A model generated the notes under the pieces. That model did no database searches. It worked only from the letters and a program-made list of their open reading frames with translations, and was not told the origin of the DNA. A stretch of 64,000 bases of DNA, from NCBI GenBank assembly GCA_948567375.1, contig OX419759.1, forward strand, positions 43,439,493-43,503,492. The letters run 5' to 3'. Shown here piece after piece: positions 35,950-47,745 of the stretch; position 1 is the first letter of the stretch; every line of letters starts with the position of its first letter. The DNA is from Lunularia cruciata. Taxonomy: Eukaryota; Streptophyta; Marchantiopsida; Lunulariales; Lunulariaceae. The translations under genes were made by a program, and so were the position numbers.

Positions 35950-36963
35950 AAGGTTTAATTTGTGGAGGACACTTTGTATGAAAGGTGATTACTTTCAAGA
36001 TTCTAGATGCAAGTTACCAATGGAGAAGGATTTTCAAGGATTTTCTTAATTATTGCAAAACTTGTCATGTTTGTCCAGCTTTTGCTAGAAAGTCTACATC
36101 CACTCCACCATTTAGATCAATTCCATTACTAAGACCTTTCAAGAAGTGGGGAATTGATTTTGTAAGTCCTCTCAATAGAACCCCAAGGAACAACTGGTAC
36201 ATTGTGGTAGTTACTGATTACCTTACCAAGTGCTAGACCGTTGAGGGACAAGAATGAAGATAAAGTGGATAGATTTCTTTATGAACATATTATAACTATG
36301 TTTGGATGCACTCTAGAGTTGGTTTTTGATAGAGGAGGAGAGTTAACAGGAAGAATCACTATAGTCATGCTACAAAATTTCTATAACACACATAGAGTAA
36401 CTATCACCTATAAGCCAAATTCCAATGGCTTGGCAGAGAGAACCAATCAGACATTGTGCATGATGTTGGCCAAAGATGAAGAAATGGAGGATCTTAACAT
36501 CATTGGGACAAGAAGATTCATGTAATTTTGTGGGAGTATAAGACAACCATGAAGACTTCTACCGGATATTCTCCATTTCAATTGGTATATGGTATTGAGT
36601 CTACTTTACTTATTCACTTTGATCTTCCTACCTTCCAAAACATTCATAAGAGATTGAAGAAAGCACAAGGAGATGATGCATAGAAGTCAAGGAAGGATCA
36701 ACTCATGGAGTTGGAAGAGGCAAGAGCAGTTTCTATGGTTTGAGTGGAGTAAACCCAAAGAAAAAAAAAGGAGAGCTATGACAAGAGATAAGGCAAGAAG
36801 AAGGTGGAGCCTTTCAAAGGAGGTGATTGGGTAATGTTATTTGATTCCATTCAATTCAAGAGAGTGCAAAAGAAGTTTTTTCCTAAGTACTTTGGACCTT
36901 TCATAATGGAGAATGTGTGTGGCAATTACACCTATGATCTCAAGAAACTCGAAGGAAGACTTT
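35950..36963 (+). pseudogene. Integrase relic of copy B
   Basis: A CKTCHVC zinc-finger half is followed by KKWGIDFVSPL (first catalytic Asp), VVTDYLTKC, VFDRGGE (second Asp) and NGLAERTN (catalytic Glu). The C-terminal part has KKFFPKYFGPF, the GPY/F module, near 36870-36905. A TAG after TKC and later frame breaks inactivate it. Confidence 0.85.
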
Positions 36964-36968
36964 GATAA

Positions 36969-37089
36969 GATTAACCTTGATAAGTTGAAGATATATCATA
37001 GAAGGTAGAGAGACCTTCACTTTGAGGACATGATTAACCTTGATAAGTTGAAGATATATCATAGAAGGTAGAGAGACCTTCACTTTGAG
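36969..37089 (+). repeat. 63-bp tandem duplication before the polypurine tract
   Basis: GATTAACCTTGATAAGTTGA at 36969 recurs at 37032, and the following bases match to CACTTTGAG. No difference is visible within the shared 58 bases. Confidence 0.9.
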
Positions 37090-37109
37090 TACAATGTGAA
37101 AACTTAGTC

Positions 37110-37120
37110 CAGGGGGTAAA
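37110..37120 (+). other. Polypurine tract of copy B
   Basis: CAGGGGGTAAA immediately precedes the 3' LTR, where plus-strand DNA synthesis is primed in LTR elements. Confidence 0.7.
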
Positions 37121-37812
37121 TTTAATACCCATTTGTGCATGTGTGTGTTATTATGATATTCAGCTTAATATTATAAATACTTGAGATATATTATTTATAT
37201 AGAGATAAATGATAGTTCTACATTTGTCATGATTAACTAAAGCTATTCATTGCTAAGATAGAGGAGACCTTACTTTAGAGGAAGTGGAAAAGATGAGCAC
37301 CACTATTTTGGATTCTAATGTGTTTATTTGGTATTATTCTTAGGTGTTTGGCTTTGAGGAAAGAGTTGAGAACTCTTGGACCTGCAAGCTTATTTGTTTT
37401 GGATTTTTCTCTAGTCCAAGGGTAGCCCATGTGAAGAAATCCTTGACTTAGTAGTTAGTTCAAGATAAGATCACATGCTTGGTGGAATATGCCCATGTGG
37501 ATGGATATTCTTTTATACTTTTTTACTTTACATGACTTTGAGTCTAATTACTTGAGTTATTATGGTAAATAGTAGCTTTGGTGCATAACTATTTCACAAG
37601 TATATAAACTAGAGGTGAGTAGGTACTCATCATCCTTTCATTTGCAACTATCTCTCTCTCATTGAATTCTCTAGTGAGTAATATTTTGTGGGTTAGAGTG
37701 CTAGCCTTGAAGGAATATGATGGAGTTGGGGTTCTTTGCCTTCTTAGTCCATGGTGCGCTACCATAATAGCTATCAGAGGTTCATCTTGAGTGAGAGACA
37801 TACTGGCTCACA
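37121..37812 (+). repeat. 3' LTR of copy B (692 bp)
   Basis: It starts TTTAATACCC, a mutated TGTAACATCC, and ends GGCTCACA. It aligns along its length with the 5' LTR. Confidence 0.9.
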
Positions 37813-40716
37813 GATCATAGATCAAGGAGTGATGAAGGCGGCAATTCTCTAAAGGTAAGCCAGCGTGCTATGGAGACTTTGAAATCCACTTGGTTGTTGC
37901 TTGGGCCCAAATGATTTTCTCATTGTGTAGGGCTGATCAGTCACCTCTCAAAACCCTATGAACCCTAGAGGGAGTTTCTTGATGTCCTGATCCACCTCTA
38001 GAAGGTAGAAGGAGTAAAGTCCATTATGAGAAGCGGGCTAATAAGGTCCAAGTAGAGATAACTCTTTCTTGGTCATCTATCAAAATTGTGAATTGTGAAA
38101 GGCAAGTATAGAGCTCACTAGATGATGTAAAGGTAAAGGGATCCTAGTGTATATTTTTGGTTGAGGTAAACATAATAGGAATGCTTGGATAGGGACCAAA
38201 GGGTGTTACCAATTATACATTTAGAGGAGCTTGGATAAATATAAATTAAGTAAAAATGGGGGTCTGGGAGGTAGGAATAAAATTTGCTTCCACCTACATA
38301 CACAAACATCTAAATTTCACTCTATGATGTTCTCGGCCTATCCTTACCCATGGGCAATCCAGAAAAGACTATGTAATGGTGTTGATGGTGCAATATGTAT
38401 GGATGTGCTTAAGGCCCAAGTGGAAGACTATGATCTTGTGGTGGTGCTTGGACGTTTGAGGTAGGAGGGGGGGGGGGGGGGGGGGTCCATGGAAAGAGGA
38501 TAAGGATGACAAAAAATGTAGTATCCTCCGTAGGAGAATCATCTCCTGTATGGTTTGCCATTGGTAGAGGAAAAATACGTTAATTTTTTATTGAAAGGAC
38601 TCCATCTAGATAAACTTAAAAAATTGTTGGTTTATGCTAAAAAAGTAAAAGTAGAGATTGAACTTGTGATTGCATATGCAGAGTACGGGGTTCTAGTTGA
38701 GGGTTTTTGCCTTTGAGGAATGTGTTCTAGTCCCCCTATAGTACTTGGGAACTGCGGTTTTTGGATTGCAATGTTTGGATGTGATTGTGCACTTTCATCT
38801 ACTTCTTCTTATACTCTATATTCAAACCATCCAAAATGTTTTCATCTACTACCTGGTATCACACAGGTGTCTACTGTTGAGGTTAGTGATGGTGAACACT
38901 AATTCATGCCTGCAAAAGCTCCTGCTTTACTTGATGCTTGATGTCAAATCTAAGGATTGCAACCTAATCCACGTTGTGTTGTTGATGATTTCCCGACAAC
39001 GTCAATTTCAAAATCTTTCCCAAGTTCATGAGATAGATATCATTAAGACATCACTGTCCCTTCCTTGTCACTGAATATTGAGTACTAAATTCACCCCTCT
39101 GATGTCATTTGCACATGCCAGGTGATTGAAGCAAAACACAGTGCAATAAACTAGAATGAAGAAATAAAACAGAACTCTTGAGTGCAACATTAGCCTGCTT
39201 GACCTCATTTCACAGAACCACGGTCACATACATAATTGTCATAACCAAAACAAGGACAAGCAGTAACCGACCACATGGGGACAGATTGAGCGCAGTGTGT
39301 GGTGGTGTGTACTTTTAACTTGAAAATAAGATGGGAAATCTGAGGTGGATGCATAGGTCTTGAATTTTTGTCATGTACTTGTCTCTTATCCTTTTCTTTA
39401 ACTGAATTAACTTGACAGAGGAAGAGCCAGCAGGGTGGCTAAACAAGAGAGAAAGACGACTGCCTAAGATAACAAGAAAAATGGGAAGGACCCATCAAGC
39501 AAAGGCTAAACCATGGGGTGGTGATCTCTTGGGAGGAGAATTGTGAGGACGAGACTAAGTAATGAAGGGAAGTTGTGATGACCTACGATAGGAGAATCGG
39601 GATGGGGCTCGATTGACTTGATTGATTGTGATGAAGTTACTCGACCGCTTCCTTTCTGTACTTCCAAACAATCACTTTTAACTCACACTTTCATTTTGAT
39701 TAGAAGTGAAGTGTCACTCACTTGCAAATATCTGGAATAGAAATGAGCTCTTGAGTATTCATTGATAAGCATGCGGTAGAGCAATATCCGGCGGGAGATG
39801 GAGATGTGTATTCCAATAGGATGGTTGTAATTTCAGTTTCATGAAAATTATAAGTGATGGAGAATATACCAAGTTCCAGGTTTTAAACAACACCATCCAT
39901 ATTCACCAAAGGGTTACTCAAGCCCATATTTTTTAGGTTGCGTTACTCCGCCTGTTCTACTCTTCCCATAAAGCTGAGACTAATGAGATGGACTCATTCA
40001 GATTTACTTTGCAAGGTAAAGTTAACATTCTCAATCGTTATTATTTGTTTTGTTCTCTTTTTGCTGTTTTTCCATTTTATTATTAATAAAAGATAATAGC
40101 TATCATTATTTTGAAAATGAAACATTGCGGTAATAACAGTTATTAAATTTTCCTAATATTTTAAAATTTATCTTTGTACAGCTTGTTGGGACCTTCCTAT
40201 CCTTCTTCTTGTAATTCTACGCAGTCGGCTTCTTAGCTCTCCTTTGCACTCCATTCTGGCTTTTGGCAGTTGTGATGTTGTGCATAAATCTCAATTTGGA
40301 CGGACCTTTACTCCTCTTTATTTCTCAATCTCTATACATGTTTGTCTGAGTTTCTTTCCCATGCAGCAGTTCAATCTCTAGTTTATCCACTCGTAGGTAG
40401 AATTCACTTGGAAACCTTCAAGTGTTCAGTCAGCATTTAGCTAGAGGTCAGATAGTGTACCAATAGCCAGAAATGTATATAAGTTGGGCTTAAAGTTTTA
40501 GTTGGGCTCAATTTAATTAAACTACATACTCATTACAATACAATATAATTATTGTAGCTAATCATAAAAATCGTAAATTTTTTTGTTGAATATTTGATTC
40601 TTGGTTTTTAATAACTTCAAAAACAAGCTGTATGCTAAGTTATTAGATTTATGACATAAAATAGAGACAATGTTATACATTCAATATTTACATTGAGTCA
40701 CAACACGAAGCGCGGT
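37813..40716. other. No gene recognised
   Basis: Holds a 19-base G homopolymer at 38467-38485. The ORFs at 38720-39074 lack motifs and splice context. Sequence after about 39900 is AT-rich spacer. Confidence 0.45.
38467..38485 (+). repeat. Poly-G run (19)
   Basis: Nineteen consecutive G residues. True length may differ because homopolymers are error-prone. Confidence 0.9.
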
Positions 40717-40970
40717 CAATTCAGAAATCATACTATATGCTTCAGGGATTACTATGTACGTGGAGGGGTACAAGCATGCTTTAGCACAAGGGCGACCAGT
40801 TCAATTCAGAAATCATACTATAAACTACAGGGATTTCTATGTACGCGGAGGGGTACAAGCATGCTTGGCATAAGGGTGACCGGTGCAATTCAGAAATCAT
40901 ACTATAATCTACAGGGATTACTATGTATGCGGAGGGGTACGAGCCTGCTTTAGCACAAGGGCGACCAGTT
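40717..40970. repeat. Minisatellite, three units of about 85 bp
   Basis: Units at 40717-40801, 40802-40885 and 40886-40970 share CAATTCAGAAATCATACTAT, GGAGGGGTAC and AGGG(C/T)GACC. They are directly adjacent, without spacers, and diverge by several substitutions. Confidence 0.9.
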
Positions 40971-41869
40971 CTACGTACCATTTTAGAACTCAAATCTCAA
41001 ATGCAGTAGCTAAAATATCCAATATTGAAAGTCAAACATCCAAACTTAGAACTCAAATGTCCAATAATAAAACTCAAATATCCAAACAATAAGTTTCAAC
41101 TGTTCAATGTAAACAACCTTAATTTTCAATGTCACAAAGTACAATTTCATTACAGAAAGTCGATTGTCCTATAATGAGGACCTATAATCAAATGTCCATT
41201 TTCAAGGAGGAAGTCCATTGTTTATTTTGAAAGAGGAAATCCATTTATTAAATGGTTAGCTTCTTGATAGAAGACCATCATGTACACTTATTCACCTTCT
41301 TAAAAAAATAATATTTAAAGTTATCACTCCAATCTGTTTAAAACGGACAGAATTATAAGTAACATTAAGATAAAAAGAACAGAACTGTACTTTATCATTC
41401 ACTCTTTTTATGGTTCAATAGGCACCAATATTTTATTTGTAACTTTTTTTCTATCTCTTACTTCTTCTACAAACTAAGTGTGGGCTTGAACAGCTTTTCA
41501 GTTACCTGACAGGTCAGATATATTTATCGAGATACATTTGAGAACCCAATCACACTCTAATATATCACATTTATCACAAGGCAATTTATTCTTCTTTGAG
41601 CTAAACATTTTATCCAATCTAAACATCCGTCAATTTCCAGTTTAGCCTTATGCTTTGTCAGTGGTATGGACCTACTTTGATACTTGGTCTAAGTAAATGG
41701 TTACCTCAAGGATAAGAAGTGAAAGCTAAAGAAAAAAAAGCTATTGAGGAAATTATAACAAGGTATATATGTCTTATTCAGTGACTGTAAATCAACTCGT
41801 ATTCTTTTCTATTTTATAATTTTGTTGCATTTCTGTGTAAGTTTGTTCTACTTTTTGTCACTGGATTGG
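40971..41869. other. AT-rich spacer with short degenerate repeats
   Basis: Between 40985 and 41095 the phrase AACTCAAAT(A/G)TCCAA recurs several times. No gene is seen up to the start of the right inverted-duplication arm. Confidence 0.45.
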
Positions 41870-42530
41870 AAGTATGTATATTTCTACTTGAATTCTAGAT
41901 TGGCTCAGTGACATATTTTATCAAATTTAACACTTTTTAATATTTTTTTTACTTGGTTGGATTTCGGTGAGAGAATGGTAAGTCAAAAATATGTTTGTGG
42001 TTTGTTCAGATAGAGAGAATACTATGTGATACTCTTGCATAGATTCAAACTCTATCCGTATACTTCCTTGTTCTTTGCCAGGAAAGAATATGCATTTCAA
42101 AGTGAATTCATGCGTTTGTAACATTTCACTAAATTTCTTATAAATTTTTATCAATCAGGCTAATGAAACATACACACCGGATTATCAAACCATAGTTTAT
42201 GCAGTGATTGTGTGTCGCTGGGGAATTACCTTAACAATTTAGAATATACAACAGGTTCGAGAAGAAAATCTTCACCAATATCGAGCAGTTTTTAGGCGGA
42301 GGATTTCCACCGCATCAATATTTTTGATCCCGAGCATTTCAGACGGGTTAGAGGTTCAACTGTACGGGATACTTGAAAGTGATTCTTCGAACTCATATCC
42401 ACCTCCTATTTTACAGACAATGAAAGTTTCAGTCGAATCTTGCTTGTATCGTTCTATTGGACTTGACGATTCTGACCGCCAAGGAAGAGAGAATTAATCC
42501 TTAGTGTAGGATAATTTTAACGTCCCTCTT

Positions 42531-42540
42531 CTACGTGGCA
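42531..42540 (+). promoter_or_regulatory. Conserved ACGTGGC element
   Basis: CTACGTGGCA is identical to the element at 28608-28617 and lies at nearly the same distance (about 334 bp) upstream of the TATA box. Confidence 0.4.
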
Positions 42541-42873
42541 ATTTTGAAAGTTCTCGCTAGATTCAAGAGACATCTTAAAGCGACTCTAAAAGTTCGGCAT
42601 TTTCCTGGACCGACATGTGGAATCCAAGGTCTCAAAACAGGGCTCAACTTTCTGGTACACGTAACTAGGGTCCATGAGGTGATAGAAACCTGGAGCAGTA
42701 CTGTACTTGTTATTCGAATTGTCTCATACCATTGATTGATCAGGTTATAATCCGAACATCATGGTCAGAGGTTTACACTTTTGCTGGTACTCTTCACCTA
42801 ATAAGAGGTTTTCTATTGAGATGAGCGCTAATCCCATCATGGAGAAATAGCCAGGAGGGATGTGTACTGGGGC

Positions 42874-42882
42874 TCTATATAT
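42874..42882 (+). promoter_or_regulatory. TATA box of the plus-strand AP2-like copy
   Basis: CTATATATC within GGCTCTATATATCTAGACAT, conserved with the left copy. The 5'-UTR intron runs 43073-43277, starts GTAAGT and ends GTGCAG. Confidence 0.55.
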
Positions 42883-43309
42883 CTAGACATCGAATACTGC
42901 AGATTACAGTTTTATAAGGATATAAGTATGTAGGAAAACCATTGTAAATATTCACATTGGTCTTTAGTAAACCTCCAAGAAATCCTTCCTCTAAAGTCTT
43001 GTGACTTTATATTTACTGAGGTTACTGCATATTGACATGTGGTTTCTGTTTTGTCAGTACGCTGATTGAAAAGTAAGTGATCCAGCTTGCCGGAACTGCA
43101 AAACCGCATCTCTAGTTGTAACAACGATCGTTATCTTTTGACATTCCCATCTCGTTTCATCATCGATATCGTGAAGAAAATTGTCAAAAGGTGCCAGTCT
43201 GGTTACAGTGTGACTTCCTGTTCATTTGATTTGCTTTGGTTGAAGCTATTTACGCAGATGAGATGTATGCTGTGCAGTTTGGTGCATAAAAACTTTCAAT
43301 CTCGTCAAT

Positions 43310-45624
43310 ATGGAGAATCTGAGACGAGGACCGAAGTCTAAGAGTTCGCACTTCAGAGGAGTTACATTCTACAAGAGAACGTCTCGTTGGGAGTCTCACA
43401 TCTGGTGAGCACGTTCTAAGTTTGATATTGGCTCTCACGCTGAGAGTAATCGACTTTCCTAAATAGATTCCTGTTTGGAGAAGTTTCTCATACTGGAAAT
43501 TACACTTCTTGTGGTTCAAACATAGTATATGTCATGCTTAAACAATGTGTCTGTACTTATGGCGCAGGGATCAAAAGAAACAGATCTACCTTGGTAAGTT
43601 ACACTACTTAGTTATAATTTTCTGTGACATTCTTGCTCTCCACACAACTGGTCCGTTCAGGGTCTGATCTGAGTAGAAGTACCATGCATAGTTCGAAGTT
43701 CGGTATCGTGTCTACATCACATATCCAGATGGTCTTTCTACTAATTTGTGTCAGTCAACCCCGTTCTTATCTTATCAGGATCGTCGGTATCGGCCGAGAA
43801 AGCAGCGAGGTGGGTATTTATCGTCTTGCTACATGGTGTACTACTCCAGAATGCAACAATTGAATTTTGTTTAGAATATTCCGTTCTGAGATGTTACTTT
43901 GTTTCTTACAGAGCTCATGATAGGGCTGCCATCCTCTTTCGAGGAATAAAAGCTAATCTCAATTTTGATTTGGCCGATTACGCTGATGAGCTTGAGAAGG
44001 TATGTTACGCTCACTTTGCTTGCTAAATTTTTGAAATAGCTAAATAAGGTGTTACACTGAGACATCTCGTATTATTTTGTAAATTTTTTATCAGATTACA
44101 GCTTTGACAAAGGAACAATTGGTGCATATTCTTCGAACACAAAGCTACAAGGAAGGGAAAGATTATCCTGATTATTCCCTGTTTCAAAAATGTACAGTAC
44201 AGAAACCTTCTGCCCTCCAGTTTGAGGTTCGTGCAACATCTACCAATGGCCTTGTGGTTGCTGATGGTCTATTTAACCATCGGACACTGTTAATTGACGG
44301 AAGTTAGACCTGGGTTCTACCTCTATTCGTAACTACTTCTATGTTTTATTTTCATAAGCCCAGTATTTCAGATTGATTTTTACCTCGCCTTTGGGCAATA
44401 GGACCACACCGGGAATTGCTATCAGCAACCGATGGAACCGGCAGAACAAATGAAGTCTTTGATCTTTCAACGTCAGGTTTGTATGACGCATAGTAGCTCT
44501 ACTTTTTTACTGCTTCCAACGTAAGGCACCCGATTTAAGGAAATTGTAATATATACAGGCTTCATCTTCATTTCGTGATCAAAATTGAAAGTTGGAAACT
44601 GCAAATATGTAATACCTGCTGGTTACGTTGAGGTTGAGATTGAGGTAAGATGGGAGGGTGTAGATTGCTCTGCAAGCTGATGAAGAAGTTGCGAATCCAA
44701 CAGTGGCTATGGGTTCTGGGTTAGAAAAGGGAATGTAGGGGCAAGCAACAATTTAGTGTAAATAAGAGAACCATGTCATTTCGTCCGTGCAGAGGTCAGC
44801 TGGATTCAATGTTGGGCGAGAAGTAGAGTACTCGACGGAGGTGACTTATCGTGTTGGTCTCGAGATGGACGGAAATTTTTTTCCGAAAACGAACGATGGC
44901 AATGCAAATGACCTTTCCTGCGGGGATATCTATACGTCCAACCCCGAGGAGAGTACTCCAGAAGCAGCAGCTCAAGCTTCGCACGAACCATCTGATTTTC
45001 AGGTACTGTGATGTAATCTTCATCACCATGGCGCTTTGTCAGTGTACAATGCCGCGCTCCAAAACTCAGAGTTCCACTTTTACTAAGTGAATAAAAACAG
45101 GCGATGCACATAAGATAAACGGAAAAGGATGGGAACACCCCCATCAAGTCGTCATAGAAGGATAAAACGCAATTTGAGTCAGATATCCTATTCTTCCTAT
45201 CACTATAGGGTTGTGAATATCCCCGACATGAATCTCCTCTATCACTCAGTGACGGTGTTACCATCCAGTTCATATTGTTATTGTGTGATTAGCTTTAATT
45301 TTATACTATATTTTATTCAGAATGCATTTACTTTAATAAGATGGAGATTACCATAGTTTCCGATTTCAGATACATTTTAGAACATGTGTGTCTTGCTTTT
45401 ATCTTTGTGATTGACATTCTCTTTCTCTTTCGTCTCTTAACATACAGGACCATAGCCATTGCTATTGTGATCGAGAGATAGAACCGGAAACCGATGCTGC
45501 TAACCAACTTAGACGGGGCTTAGCCTTTTTCAAGCCCCGTGCAAGAAAGATTATGGATGATCCTCTAGCCTACGCGCAGTTCCTTGAGAGATTTTCCTCA
45601 GAAAGAAATTCAGTTATCTATTGA
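43310..45624 (+). pseudogene. AP2-like gene copy with premature stop in exon 5
   Basis: Exons are 43310-43404, 43568-43593 (26 nt), 43779-43809 (31 nt), 43912-43999, 44095-44328, 44402-44476, 44793-45002 and 45448-45624. All splice sites match those of the minus-strand copy, and all exons except the fifth stay open. In exon 5 a codon that is TAC in the other copy is TAG (44305-44307), limiting the product to 150 residues, which still include the whole AP2 domain. Exon 5 is 3 bp shorter, and a 1-bp shift near the end of exon 8 moves the stop, giving a different C-terminus. It may be a recent pseudogene or may make a short AP2-domain protein. Expression data would decide. Confidence 0.7.
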
Positions 45625-45859
45625 CTATCTTTTGATGTTCCGGAATTGGTGATTGTGGATAAATTGTGTGATAGGGTATAAAATATACTTGAATAGTAAT
45701 AAGCTTTCAGATTAAAGTTCCTGCTATGAGAAAAGCCCAAGCTTACTCTTCTTGCTTTTGTTTTAAATCGAACTAGATCAGAATTTCGGATACGTGGTCG
45801 GCAAGCAGTTATTGTATATCATATGACAAGTCCATGGAGCAGAGTCCAGGAGCCAGGCA

Positions 45860-47745
45860 GTTGTAGCTTGATGTAAGGTATCTTATTTAATAAGGTAGAA
45901 TAATGCCACTCTATATTTATTATTTGCGGGATAGTGGTACACTAGAGCTTACGACTCAACTTCCAGAATTTAAGTATTTTATTACAGATATAATCTATAA
46001 TTCTGGATAGTCGTACTTACAGTACTCTCTTTCAATCTATAATATTATAATCGATAGTTCTGTATTGTCGTACTTACAGTTCATGTTTTGAATCTATGAA
46101 ATAAGTTCATAAAATTTGAGCTCCTTGATCTGGATGTTGGATTTCCTACTATAAATTTAATCTTCGAATTTGTAATGCTATGTTCTTGGATTTACAATAT
46201 GCCTTTCCATCTATATAGTAAAGTAAGTCGATACATATTTATATTCTATAAAAAATACCTACAGAGGACTAAAACATATCATCTATTGATAATCAAATCA
46301 TTTGCTTACAACTAAAAACCTGTAAAGAATCAGTATACATTGTAGAATAACAACCAAGATACAATAGATTGAGTGTATCAAGAACCTACCAAGAATGTAT
46401 GTAAACTATAGAATAACAACTAAGATACATTGGATAAAGAACAGAAAGACAGATGGAACAATAAACAGAACTTTAGATTGAGGATGGATAAAGCAAAGTG
46501 GAAGAGAAATGGATATTGTCTTAGCTATATCGGAGCGAAATATGATAGAACTGCATAATATATATTTCACCTACAATATAATACATACTGTATGAAAGCA
46601 AGAGTCCTAAACACTAAACATTTTTTTTTTCAAAATACAACTTCACAAATGCACTGACAATTTTATCGATATCTAATTTAGTACTGAAGTAGGTGAACAA
46701 ATGCCAACACCTCTTATCCAACATTTCTGTCCCAAAGTTCATAAAGTACTTGGAGAAGCACCACTTAAAATAGTAACGGTAAGAAGGAAAGAAACCGTTG
46801 AAACTCATGCAGAAACCACTAAGGCGACGAAGGAGCATCTATTGTAACATTTTGAGAACCGCATCGTTACAGTTTGATGTAAATTATGTTAATTTTAATA
46901 AGATAGAATAATGGTTCATGTGATTCGATAAAATAAGTTCATATACATTTGAGTTCTTAGGTCTAGATGTTCTATTATCAATATAATCATCTAATATGTA
47001 ATTCTATGCGCTCAAATTACAGTAAGCTTTTCCAGCAACTGAAGTAAATTTCAGAACTCAGTTTCAGAATCCATTAAGAACGGATCAATCATATATGTAT
47101 AGGCATGAAGTAGGTAAATTCAAATGTATTGCACTCAAGGATTTAAAATTAAATTGAATCTAACATGATAAAGGAAAGAAAAAAAGATATAATCGTTACA
47201 TTTATAAGTAATACCTACAAATAATTAGTTTAAACCATTTAATAACAACAAATAAACTACAAAGAAATAGTGCACGTTATAATATAACAACAAAAAATAA
47301 AATTTAAGTATATGAAATTGATAGTTAATAAGAATCATCAAATAAGAAAACATGAGAAAAATAATCAAGATAGATCATGATGCGTGGAGTTGAGTAAAGT
47401 GGGAGAAAAATGAATGATGTCTTGGATGTATCGGATTGAATAGTGTATTTTGCAACATACTTTATGAAAGCACGAGTTCTAAAGCACTAAAATAAAATAC
47501 AATTATTTCGGTAATAACAAGTTTTCATTAGCGCACTAATAACTTCATTTAAATCAATACCAATATATCTTATATCGACTTTCTGTCCAATAACTCAGGA
47601 ATACTTTCAGACGTGGCACTCAAAGATTGTAAAAGTGAGAAGTAAGCAAGCTTTGGAACTTATGTACAAACCAACAGAGGCATGTAGGAACATCTATTGC
47701 AACAGTTAAAGAACGATGTTTGTAGGTTTATGTAAGTTATGTTAC
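45860..47745. repeat. Degenerate tandem pair, unit about 0.9 kb
   Basis: The motif TTGATGTAA followed by AATAAG(G/A)TAGAATAATG appears near 45868 and 46873. GAACATCTATTGCAACA near 47690 matches GAGCATCTATTGTAACA near 46831. The first unit has an open minus-strand frame at 46614-46838 (CMSFNGFFPSYRYYFKWCF and more) that is broken in the second. I do not recognise the product. Confidence 0.55.

Larger units (their letters stand above)
32487..37812 (+). mobile_element. Ty3/gypsy LTR retrotransposon, both LTRs present (copy B)
   Basis: The 5.3-kb element shows, in order: 5' LTR, primer-binding site, gag remnant, reverse transcriptase, RNase H, integrase, polypurine tract and 3' LTR. RT-RH-IN order makes it Ty3/gypsy. 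The LTRs differ at roughly one position in eight by eye, so the insertion is old. GATC flanks both ends (32483-32486 and 37813-37816), a possible target-site duplication. Stops, a 21-bp foldback in RT and two perfect internal tandem duplications make it non-coding. It lies between the two arms of the AP2-like inverted duplication. Confidence 0.92.
41870..45825 (+). repeat. Right arm of inverted duplication (AP2-like locus)
   Basis: Reverse-complement match of 25325-29465, covering promoter, 5'-UTR intron, eight exons and the 3' flank. The ends are approximate. Confidence 0.85.

Noticed and set aside
40717-40970. CRISPR-like array
   Set aside because: Units of 85 bp are directly adjacent with no unique spacers, and the context is a plant nuclear genome.
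43087-43341. 84-codon plus-strand ORF
   Set aside because: Spans the 5'-UTR intron and overlaps the AP2 exon 1 frame out of phase; not kept in the other copy.
44806-45273. 155-codon minus-strand ORF
   Set aside because: Antisense to exon 7 of the AP2-like copy, whose sense frame is conserved between copies.
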